Source of the DNA: UBA1731 sp045595285
GTDB lineage: Bacteria; Verrucomicrobiota; Kiritimatiellia; RFP12; UBA1067
Direction of reading: 5' to 3'
Assembly: GCA_045595285.1 (NCBI GenBank)
Contig: JAZOAC010000152.1
Location: 1-5,077, forward strand
DNA: 5,077 bases
The notes beneath the pieces were generated by a model. The model was not told the origin of the DNA. It worked only from the letters and a program-made list of their open reading frames with translations, and did no database searches. Positions within the stretch are counted from its first letter, which is position 1. Every line of letters begins with the position of its first letter. Positions 1 to 5,077 of this stretch are shown piece by piece. The translations under genes and the position numbers were made by a program.

Positions 1-588
1 CTGTTCCGCCTTGTTCAGCACATCGCCGTTCCAGATGACGACGGACGGTTTCAGTTCAGCAACCTTCGAGAATACGCTATCAATCGCCTGCTTCTGGTCG
101 TGCGTGTCGTTGATGATGCAGAACGAGCCTTTAGCCTCCGCGCCGAGCGTTACGAACGAGTGCACTTTTTCATCGACTTCGCTCCCGAGGTTCCTCATGT
201 GGTAGCCGCTCTTGTACTCGATGCGGTCCGCGCCGATGCGGTACCAGTAGCGCGTCGCGGGCTTCAGGCCGCGCACGAGAATCTGCGCGATCTTGTCGTT
301 CACCTCCATCATGCCGAGGCCGCCGGAATAGACGCGCTTTGCGCCGCTCATGTCTGGCGACTTGGAAATTTCCACCCATCCGCTCGCATCCGCCGACACG
401 GCGAACGCAACGCCCATCGACCGTTCCGCCGCGTTCTGCAGAACCGGCGCGGAGACGATGAGCCTGCCGCTGGGAGCGGCACAATCGACGGCCTCGGTCT
501 GGTTGGTCGCAACAAGTTGCGCGGCTCCCGTCCCTCCCGCCGCCGCGATTACGCCGCCGAGGAACCCTCTACGTGAAATGACGTCCAT
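1..588 (-). CDS. Tat-exported calcineurin-like metallophosphoesterase, N-terminal 196 residues (C-terminus outside window)
   Basis: I read this by translating the minus strand from ATG 588-586; the frame stays open to the window edge, so the gene is partial. Residues 5-10 (SRRGFL) followed by a weakly hydrophobic Gly/Ala stretch to about 26 form a twin-arginine signal, so the protein should be exported folded. Residues about 42-148 resemble the fibronectin-III-like N-domain that precedes the catalytic domain in purple-acid-phosphatase-like enzymes (ILVRGLKPATRYWYRIG, 103-119). The catalytic domain then opens with FCIINDTHD, giving the metal-binding D161-x-H163, and a second metal motif WNGDVLN with G188-D189. 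The later GNHE and histidine motifs would lie outside the window. Expected role: hydrolysis of phosphomonoesters or diesters with a two-metal centre, outside the cytoplasm; the substrate cannot be told. It starts 24 nt after the GH20 stop behind a strong Shine-Dalgarno, so it is probably the last visible gene of the operon. The family is fairly sure, the precise activity is not. Confidence 0.85.
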   Translation of the reverse strand, partial: MDVISRRGFLGGVIAAAGGTGAAQLVATNQTEAVDCAAPSGRLIVSAPVLQNAAERSMGVAFAVSADASGWVEISKSPDMSGAKRVYSGGLGMMEVNDKIAQILVRGLKPATRYWYRIGADRIEYKSGYHMRNLGSEVDEKVHSFVTLGAEAKGSFCIINDTHDQKQAIDSVFSKVAELKPSVVIWNGDVLNKAEQ

Positions 589-594
589 ATGCAG

Positions 595-600
595 CTCCTT
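595..600 (-). promoter_or_regulatory. Shine-Dalgarno of the metallophosphoesterase
   Basis: AAGGAG on the minus strand, 6 nt before ATG 588. It is the strongest ribosome-binding site among the four main genes and fixes the start of the phosphoesterase. Confidence 0.8.
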
Positions 601-612
601 TACTTGAAAGTC

Positions 613-2064
613 CTATTTCACTGGTGCGCAGTTGACGTGCTCTTGGATAAGCCGACGACGATGCTGCGCCGCACGCGCGGAGAATTCCGCGAAGTCTCGC
701 TTTTCCGGATCCGGATATGACCACAACACCTCGGCGGTCGCAAGAGCCCGAGGCCACATCTTCCATTCAAGGTCATGTCTGCCGAACGTCTTCGATGTCC
801 AATTGCAGCACTGTCCACCAAGAATATGGTGGCGGTTTCCCGCCTTGACGCCCCTGAGAGGGTCGAACCTGTAGGCGTTCTCAAACGGGAGAAACAGCTT
901 TTTCGGCAGAAAGTACGTGAACGGATCGTCCGAAAGCTGCTGCGTATAGTCGAAATAGCAGTTCCAGTTCGGGCACATCACAACATCGTACCCCATGTTG
1001 GCCATCCGCACGCCTCCATCATGATGCCACCCCATGGCCATCGTTGACTTCTCCGGCAGCAAGGATTGCTCAAGCGGTCCATCATAGGTGATCTTGAGAT
1101 GGGCATTGGGCTTGCCGCGCCCCATTACAATCTCTTCCCACCCGATTGCCCTGCGCCCCTTCGCTGCGAGATACCCGGCGAGATGCCTTGTCAGCCAAGC
1201 CTGTAGTTCTCCGACATCGCGCATTCCTTTGCTTTTGGCGAATGCCTGACAACGTGGACACTTTTTCCAGGGTTCACGCGAACATTCATCACCGCCGATA
1301 TGGACAACCTTTCCGGGAAACAGTTCGCAAATATAATCTAGAACCTTTTCCGCAAAACGGACAGCCTTCGGATTGCCGATGCACATGACATTCCGGGCCG
1401 CCTTGTCCTCCACCGGACATTTGAAATCTGGGTATGCCGCCGTCACGGCTCCGAAATGGCCCGGGAACTCGAACTCTGGCACGATCGTGATGTGCCTCGC
1501 CGTTGCATAATCGAGTATTTCCTTCACATCCCTTGCCGAATAGAACAAGACCTTTTCGTTTTCGCACAGTCCTGCGAGCGCGCTGGCACGGGCGAGTTTC
1601 GGATACGTGGGTATGTCAATGCGGCATCCTTTGCTGTCGACGAAATGCCAGTGGAACACGTTGAACTTGTAGCGCGACATCAAATCAAGCATCCGCTTGA
1701 TTGTCGCTTTCCCGAAAAGCCTCTGGGATTCGCCAAGATGCACTCCTCGCCAGCCAAATCTTGGAGAATCGGCAATCTCGACGCATGGCATATTCTCGCC
1801 TGACTCCATAGCCGTTTCACGCAACTGCGATAGCGTGACATTCGCATAGAAGAGTCCGGCATCATCCGAATGGCGAATTGCGATGCCGTCACTGGTTATT
1901 GAGAGTTCATAGCCCTCGTGCGGCACGCCCGCCTTTTTCTCGATCGTTATTGCATCATTCCGGCAGACGCCCCCCGTGCACTCCATCTTTCTCGGCATTG
2001 GGATAAGACTTCCAAATGCCGTAAATGTCATGGCGACCGTGCAGACGGCAAGAAAAGTCTTCAT
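613..2064 (-). CDS. Secreted GH20 beta-N-acetylhexosaminidase
   Basis: A 483-residue exo-glycosidase that should remove terminal beta-linked GlcNAc or GalNAc by substrate-assisted catalysis. Residues 1-18 are a Sec signal peptide (MKTFLAVCTVAMTFTAFG). About 25-100 form the small GH20b domain, with EGYELSIT and DDAGLFYANVTLSQL. The catalytic barrel begins at GWRGVHL (104-110). It carries HWHFVDSKGCRID (138-150), PEFEFPGH (196-203), and HIGGDE (255-260) with the catalytic Asp259-Glu260 pair. It ends with GWEEI (308-312), GGQCCNW (416-422) and WPRALATAEVLWS (437-449). There is no extra C-terminal carbohydrate-binding domain. The frame is open upstream to 2193, but ATG 2064 is preferred because it begins the signal peptide. 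That start overlaps the GH10 stop as ATGA, implying translational coupling. The likely site is the periplasm or outer face. Substrate (chitin-type, mucin or N-glycan HexNAc) cannot be decided from sequence alone. Confidence 0.95.
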   Translation of the reverse strand: MKTFLAVCTVAMTFTAFGSLIPMPRKMECTGGVCRNDAITIEKKAGVPHEGYELSITSDGIAIRHSDDAGLFYANVTLSQLRETAMESGENMPCVEIADSPRFGWRGVHLGESQRLFGKATIKRMLDLMSRYKFNVFHWHFVDSKGCRIDIPTYPKLARASALAGLCENEKVLFYSARDVKEILDYATARHITIVPEFEFPGHFGAVTAAYPDFKCPVEDKAARNVMCIGNPKAVRFAEKVLDYICELFPGKVVHIGGDECSREPWKKCPRCQAFAKSKGMRDVGELQAWLTRHLAGYLAAKGRRAIGWEEIVMGRGKPNAHLKITYDGPLEQSLLPEKSTMAMGWHHDGGVRMANMGYDVVMCPNWNCYFDYTQQLSDDPFTYFLPKKLFLPFENAYRFDPLRGVKAGNRHHILGGQCCNWTSKTFGRHDLEWKMWPRALATAEVLWSYPDPEKRDFAEFSARAAQHRRRLIQEHVNCAPVK

Positions 2065-3467
2065 TTCAAATCCACCTCTTGGGTCTTTGCATTTCCGCTT
2101 CCATCCTTCCATGCAAGACGGTAGCGTCCCTTGAAACCACGAAAGCGCACTTTGCCGTCCGCATCCGCTACCACCTTCAGTTTCGTCCGCCAATCCTCAT
2201 AGATAAGTTTCCAGAGCGCATTGTACGCCGGTTTCTTGGTCATGTCACTGCGCAAAAGGCCGGACTCCATGATCTCATGCCCAGCCCCCATTCCATCGAC
2301 CATATTCCAGTATGTGATGCGATAAACAGACGGCCAACTGAACCAAAGCCTGTAATTGTCGCGCAGAATTCGAGCCTGTAGCGCTTCCGCCTCCTCTCGC
2401 GGCAGCACCTTCACCGGGGAGGGAACCGTTATTTCACTCACATGCACAGGCAGTCCGATCTCATCGTATTTTCTGAACATGGCGACCTGATCCTCTGTAC
2501 GCCACGACACCATGTTCGGTCGAAGTTCCTCGCCCGACGCCACCCCGACGACCTGCTTCTCCTTGAAGATGTGCATCTGATGCCCGATGACATCTATCGG
2601 CGCGCCCTCCTTTACCAGTTTGGCGATGAAGGCCGGCCAGTTGCCGCCGACATAAACGCCGTTGATGCACTTCTTGACGCTCTTCGGGAAAACCTTTCCC
2701 GCCGCCACGAAACTGCGCAGCGTATAATTCGTCGGCTGGACAATATTCTTGTAGGACGCAACATCCACCGGAGCATCCACTGGCGACTTGATCTTGATCG
2801 ATTCGTTCACGATGTCCCACTGCGCAAGCCGAGCGCCGTAGACCTTTCCCAGTTCGGCGATATGACCTTCATAGAGCTTCCAGCGTGTCTCGCCGTCCAT
2901 CTCGGCATTGGACCATTTCGGATGGTATTTGTGGTATATGATTGCATGTCCGTGGGCGGAAATGCCGTTCGCATCAAGAAAGTCAAGCACTGGTCCGGGC
3001 GCGGGGCGTCTCCATGCCAAATCCTTTCGCCCATGCGTTTTCCAGTATTCTGGATCCGACGCGGCATCACGACCATAGCGAGGCTTGCCCCGCATCGGCT
3101 CCAGCGTGCGCCAGTAGAACGCCACCGTCGCGGCGTTGAAAAGCCCACCAGGCAGAAACTCCGCCCGATAGTCGGCGTTCCTCTTCTCGTCGCCAAACTG
3201 ATCGAAGTTGAAAATGTGGCAGCCGAACTGAAACTCGCTCGCAATCTGCTCCACCGACACTTCCGCACCCGCTTCGATGCCGTGAAGATCGAAAACGGCA
3301 TCCGCCTTGCGAAACTTTTCAATGCGCTCGTCAATCTCGGCGTTGAACCTGTCTGACCACTGACGCGTATACGCCGCCCCGAACGGAGCGGACAGCGCAA
3401 CCCATGATGAGAGCGCCGCCGCCACTGCGGCGACGCTCCGCCGTTTCAAGTGTATTTCTGTCCTCAT
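2061..3467 (-). CDS. Secreted GH10-family glycosidase (endo-beta-1,4-xylanase-like, divergent)
   Basis: A 468-residue retaining endo-glycosidase of the GH10 fold. Residues 1 to about 31 are an export signal (KRRSVAAVAAALSSWVALSA). Family landmarks: FQFGCHIF (79-86); FNAATVAFYWRTLEP (110-124); HGHAIIYHKYHPKW (172-185); AQWDIVNES (215-223) with acid/base Glu222; IDVIGHQMHIF (291-301); VHVSEITVPS (341-350) with nucleophile Glu345; YWNMVDG (386-392); and GLLRSDMTKKPAYNAL (403-418). About 429-468 form a short beta-rich tail (DGKVRFRGFKGRYRLAWKDG). The usual T-x-E-N-x-x-K-W segment of xylanases is replaced, so true xylan specificity is uncertain. Start: ATG 3467, 10 nt after the LRR gene stop. No clear Shine-Dalgarno precedes it, so initiation is probably coupled. 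A TTG at 3449 behind GAGG, giving an N-terminus MKRRSVAA, is a weaker alternative. The frame is open upstream to 3560, but that part lies inside the LRR gene. Confidence 0.92.
   Translation of the reverse strand: MRTEIHLKRRSVAAVAAALSSWVALSAPFGAAYTRQWSDRFNAEIDERIEKFRKADAVFDLHGIEAGAEVSVEQIASEFQFGCHIFNFDQFGDEKRNADYRAEFLPGGLFNAATVAFYWRTLEPMRGKPRYGRDAASDPEYWKTHGRKDLAWRRPAPGPVLDFLDANGISAHGHAIIYHKYHPKWSNAEMDGETRWKLYEGHIAELGKVYGARLAQWDIVNESIKIKSPVDAPVDVASYKNIVQPTNYTLRSFVAAGKVFPKSVKKCINGVYVGGNWPAFIAKLVKEGAPIDVIGHQMHIFKEKQVVGVASGEELRPNMVSWRTEDQVAMFRKYDEIGLPVHVSEITVPSPVKVLPREEAEALQARILRDNYRLWFSWPSVYRITYWNMVDGMGAGHEIMESGLLRSDMTKKPAYNALWKLIYEDWRTKLKVVADADGKVRFRGFKGRYRLAWKDGSGNAKTQEVDLK
2075..2080 (-). promoter_or_regulatory. 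Ribosome-binding site of the GH20 gene, inside the GH10 coding end
   Basis: AAGAGG on the minus strand lies 10 nt before ATG 2064 and within the last codons of the GH10 gene. With the ATGA stop/start overlap at 2061-2064 it supports start choice and coupled translation of the two glycosidases. Confidence 0.6.
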
Positions 3468-3477
3468 CGCTGGCAAA

Positions 3478-4740
3478 TCAGTGGAACGAGATGATAAGGC
3501 CATAAGGACGCAGCTTGTACGTGCCGTTTTCGGGCAGAAGGACATAGACCTTCCGTCCATCCGCCGTGGAGACCTTCAGGTTCTGCGTCGCGCCCGTCGG
3601 GTCGATCGAAACGGGAACCGACGCGGGTACGACGCCGAGGATGCTATTAAGCTGATCCTGCGTCTTCACTGCGAGCATGAGCGAGTTGAACGTCGCATAC
3701 TGAAGCTGGGCGGCGGTTATCGTCCCGGCTGCAATGTCAAGCGCGTTCACAACCTCGATCCGCGTGTCGAGACCAAAGTACGTCTTGAAGTTTGCCGCCG
3801 AGTTCAGCACCGCCGAAAGCGCGTCTGTCGTTTTCACTGTCGCGGTAATCTTCCCCGCCGCCTCGTCGATGTCAAGGTCGAGTCCCTGCCCCTCGCCGTA
3901 CTTGACGACCTTCGTGTTCGTGCCGCCGAAATTCCACTTGGACGCATGCTGCCCGTTTCCCGGAAGGAACACAGTGCAACCATTCGCATTCAAGTGGAAA
4001 AAACTGCTGCTGCTGTACGACAACTTCGTGTTCGGCCCGAAAAGAACCGTCATACCAGCACAGGGTGTGCAGTAGATCGTACGATACGGGCTTATCTCCG
4101 AGTACTGCTGAACGCCAGAAGTTGCCGTCGGCTTGCCTTTGAACCACGCCGCCTTGACTGCCAACCCGCCGTAATACATGAAATCCAGCGCGAGCGTATC
4201 GACAGAGGCCGGAATGACCAGGGCACCAGACACGCCGGTCGCATTGACAGCCGCTGCAAAGGCTTTCTGCCCAATCGTCCTTACGCCTTCGGCGAACTTT
4301 ACGCCGCTCAATCCGGAGCAACCAATGAACGCCGATTCTCCGATATTCGTCACAGAGGCGGGTATCGACAGCTCGCCATACAATGCTGTCCACCGTAAAT
4401 TTTCTGTTGTACGGCTAATCGCTTCGGGGCCGATTGACGTGACGGTGTACCACATACCGTCCTTCAGGAACGTCCACGGAATGTTTGCAGCATCGTAGGA
4501 GATTGTCCTGTCGGCAACATCTGTCAGCGTGACGGACTTGCCGTCTTCGCCGACGGTATATGTCCACGTCTGCCCGTAGGCATCCGAATACGTATCGGCA
4601 TGGGCGGTCAGCACCGCCGCCACGCCAATCATCATGAGCAGTTTTTTGTAGAGTAGAGCGGAACGCCTCGAATGTCTCGGGACGCCCGCCCCCTCATCAA
4701 ACCGTACGTGCGGATTTCCCGCATACGGCTTTCCTTGCAT
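3478..4740 (-). CDS. Secreted BspA-type leucine-rich-repeat protein with a group II intron remnant read as its N-terminus
   Basis: 420 residues from ATG 4740. Residues 2-31 are encoded by the intron remnant (QGKPYAGNPH up to SALLY). Then comes KKLLMMIGVAAVLTAHA, a signal-peptide core with AHA cleavage after residue 48. The mature part opens with a domain containing GQTWTYTV (56-63), a style common in BspA-like surface proteins. It is followed by two or three LRR_5 repeats: SIPASVTNIGESAFIGCSGL (125-144), VKFAEGVRTIGQKAFAAA (147-164), and a degenerate one at VIPASVDTLALDF (175-187). Residues about 195-420 match nothing I recognise; they are Thr/Ser/Ala-rich and end RPYGLIISFH. Such proteins are usually surface or secreted adhesins or glycan binders, and I infer a binding role here. 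Start choice is open. GTG 4755, 9 nt after AAAGG, adds five residues; ATG 4635 or 4632 would skip the remnant but leave a signal without lysines. First gene of the operon. Confidence 0.8.
   Translation of the reverse strand: MQGKPYAGNPHVRFDEGAGVPRHSRRSALLYKKLLMMIGVAAVLTAHADTYSDAYGQTWTYTVGEDGKSVTLTDVADRTISYDAANIPWTFLKDGMWYTVTSIGPEAISRTTENLRWTALYGELSIPASVTNIGESAFIGCSGLSGVKFAEGVRTIGQKAFAAAVNATGVSGALVIPASVDTLALDFMYYGGLAVKAAWFKGKPTATSGVQQYSEISPYRTIYCTPCAGMTVLFGPNTKLSYSSSSFFHLNANGCTVFLPGNGQHASKWNFGGTNTKVVKYGEGQGLDLDIDEAAGKITATVKTTDALSAVLNSAANFKTYFGLDTRIEVVNALDIAAGTITAAQLQYATFNSLMLAVKTQDQLNSILGVVPASVPVSIDPTGATQNLKVSTADGRKVYVLLPENGTYKLRPYGLIISFH
4651..4695 (-). ncRNA. Group II intron domain VI hairpin with bulged branch-point adenosine
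   Basis: Basal GAG (4695-4693) pairs with CTC (4653-4651). A4654 is then bulged, and GGGGCGG (4692-4686) pairs with CCGCTCT (4661-4655), including two G-U pairs. A distal stem joins CGTC/CGA (4684-4677, with C4680 mismatched) to TCG/GGCG (4671-4664) around the loop GACAT. A4654 is the 7th nucleotide from the predicted intron end, where a lariat branch point is expected. Confidence 0.75.
4699..4731 (-). ncRNA. Group II intron domain V hairpin
   Basis: Eight basal pairs join AAGCCGTA (4731-4724) to TACGGTTT (4706-4699), with a G-U at 4729/4701. A CG bulge sits at 4708-4707 on the 3' strand. Five distal pairs join TGCGG (4723-4719) to CCGCA (4713-4709) under a GAAAU loop (4718-4714). The AGC catalytic triad is at 4730-4728. 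At 33 nt it is one shorter than the usual 34, the difference being at the apical loop. The pairing was done by hand. Confidence 0.82.
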
Positions 4741-4810
4741 GACTTTCTCTTTCACAGTTATTTGCCTTTCACTTTGCGCGTGACCTTATGTGCCGTAAAA
4801 AAACTGCTGC
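4741..4810 (-). other. Operon leader (5' UTR) before the LRR gene
   Basis: About 65 nt of presumed untranslated RNA between the inferred start of transcription and ATG 4740. It holds AAAGG (positioned for the GTG at 4755) and GAG 6 nt before ATG 4740, both weak ribosome-binding sites. I see no riboswitch-like fold other than the long-range inverted repeat noted separately. Confidence 0.45.
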
Positions 4811-4839
4811 ATAAGATAACACATTTTTTTTTTCGTCAA
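4811..4839 (-). promoter_or_regulatory. Candidate sigma-70-type promoter of the operon
   Basis: A -35 box TTGACG (4839-4834) is followed by ten consecutive A (4833-4824). Possible -10 hexamers are TCTTAT (4816-4811, spacer 17) or TATCTT (4818-4813, spacer 15, preceded by TG as in extended -10 sites). The surrounding AT-rich patch contrasts with the GC-rich neighbourhood. Transcription would start near 4804-4806, about 65 nt before ATG 4740, and run into the four genes. Confidence 0.6.
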
Positions 4840-5057
4840 GTTCGGATTCCGCGAGTTCTGCCAATGCGGCACGCCGCTCGCCTGCCTCGGCTCTGCCGCC
4901 GTCCGCGCATTTCCTCGCGGAGACGGTCTTCCATCTGAACTTGGCTTCGGTGATTCCACGGGAGCGCACCCGCGCACCCGCATCGGCTTTCGCCGCGAGT
5001 TTCTTCCAAGGACGAGCGCGGTGCACAGCACCTACCATAATCACTTTCTGGATACAT
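4836..5057 (-). CDS. Doubtful small reading frame behind a strong ribosome-binding site
   Basis: ATG 5057 has a consensus AAGGAG (5070-5065) 7 nt upstream, but the 73-residue product starting MYPESDYGRCCAPRSS is Arg/Cys-rich and looks like no family I know. The neighbouring frame, GTG 5044 or ATG 5038 down to 4769 (91 or 89 residues), has more coding-like content. It reads VHRARPWKKLAAKADAG early and RRAALAELAESELDEKK near its end, but then runs through the A10 tract of the promoter. The good start and the good codons are in different frames, so this may be a small gene broken by a single-base shift, or merely non-coding sequence. No function can be suggested. Confidence 0.2.
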   Translation of the reverse strand: MYPESDYGRCCAPRSSLEETRGESRCGCAGALPWNHRSQVQMEDRLREEMRGRRQSRGRRAACRIGRTRGIRT

Positions 5058-5077
5058 GGTCTTTCTCCTTTTCGCGT

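Larger units (their letters stand above)
4648..4737 (-). mobile_element. 5'-truncated group II intron remnant (domains V and VI only)
   Basis: Minus-strand 4737 to 4648 carries domain V (4731-4699), a 3-nt linker (GAT, 4698-4696), a domain VI hairpin (4695-4651) and a terminal TAC (4650-4648), so the predicted 3' splice site lies between 4648 and 4647. The translated frame gives AGNPHVRFDEG, a string I recall from spurious ORFs over group II intron 3' ends. No reverse transcriptase and no domains I-IV are seen upstream; the promoter lies only about 75-100 nt away. Group II introns insert by target-primed reverse transcription starting at their 3' end, so 5'-truncated copies keeping domains V-VI are an expected product. 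It is 90 nt, a multiple of three, with no in-frame stop, and sits directly after ATG 4740. On its own it should not splice, because domain I is absent. Confidence 0.8.
4637..4808. repeat. 11-nt inverted repeat bracketing the leader and intron remnant
   Basis: Plus-strand AGCAGTTTTTT (4637-4647) and AAAAAACTGCT (4798-4808) are exact reverse complements; neither extends further. In the transcript the leader's 5' end could pair with the sequence immediately downstream of the predicted 3' splice site, enclosing the ribosome-binding region, ATG 4740 and domains V-VI. Part of the identity is an A/T run, so chance is possible. Confidence 0.5.

Noticed and set aside
2065..2193. N-terminal extension of the GH20 frame up to 2193
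   Set aside because: It overlaps the GH10 coding end in another frame and precedes a clear signal peptide at ATG 2064 with its own ribosome-binding site.
2442..3356. Long plus-strand open frame (304 codons) antisense to GH10
   Set aside because: It lies wholly across the GH10 gene, has no recognisable domain, and is explained by the GC-rich codon bias of the opposite strand.
3468..3560. N-terminal extension of the GH10 frame up to 3560
   Set aside because: It overlaps the end of the LRR gene, and the residues before MRTEIH look unlike a signal peptide; the export signal begins at ATG 3467.
3998..4010. A 13-nt direct match AAAAAACTGCTGC between the LRR coding region and 4798-4810
   Set aside because: In the gene it is the antisense of Ser-Ser-Phe-Phe codons and partly homopolymeric; a coincidence is the easiest explanation.
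3481..4398. Long plus-strand open frame (305 codons) antisense to the LRR gene
   Set aside because: Its translation is Arg/Val-rich with no motif, while the minus strand shows LRR repeats and a signal-peptide core.
4967..4980. Minus-strand GTGCG motifs as the 5' end (GUGYG-type) of a complete short group II intron
   Set aside because: The distance to the 3' end is only about 330 nt, too short for domain I plus II-IV. The motifs belong to a CGGGTGCG tandem repeat in GC-rich DNA, and the candidate operon promoter lies in between.

Overview
The window looks like part of a polysaccharide- or glycoprotein-degrading locus from a gut- or rumen-type bacterium. My best guess is the Kiritimatiellota/Lentisphaerota/Verrucomicrobiota side of the PVC group. 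The reasons are the moderately high GC, the BspA-type leucine-rich-repeat surface protein, secreted glycosidases of several families in one tight gene run, and a Tat-exported metallophosphoesterase. The taxonomy is inferred from style, not from a marker gene.

All convincing genes lie on the minus strand and are transcribed right to left. In order: an upstream region with a doubtful small reading frame (about 4840-5077); a sigma-70-like promoter with an A10 tract (4811-4839); a BspA-type LRR secreted protein (3478-4740); a divergent GH10 glycosidase (2061-3467); a GH20 beta-N-acetylhexosaminidase (613-2064); and the first 196 codons of a Tat-exported metallophosphoesterase (1-588, continuing past the left edge). 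The gaps are 10 nt, an ATGA overlap and 24 nt, so this is very probably one operon. The likely theme is extracytoplasmic binding and trimming of a complex glycan, with HexNAc release (GH20), endo-cleavage of a beta-linked backbone (GH10), and phosphate or phosphoester removal.

The most unusual element is at the 5' end of the LRR gene. Immediately after its ATG lies a 90-nt stretch (4737 down to 4648) that folds on paper as domain V plus domain VI of a group II intron. It has an AGC triad, a two-nucleotide bulge, a GAAA apical loop, a domain VI hairpin with a bulged adenosine 7 nt from a terminal CTAC, and nothing else of an intron. It is exactly 30 codons, has no stop in frame, and separates an ATG from AAA AAA CTG. 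Removing it would rebuild a textbook Sec signal peptide. I read it as a 5'-truncated group II intron that landed at the start codon and is now read through in frame. An 11-nt inverted repeat links the promoter-proximal leader to the sequence just after the predicted 3' splice site.
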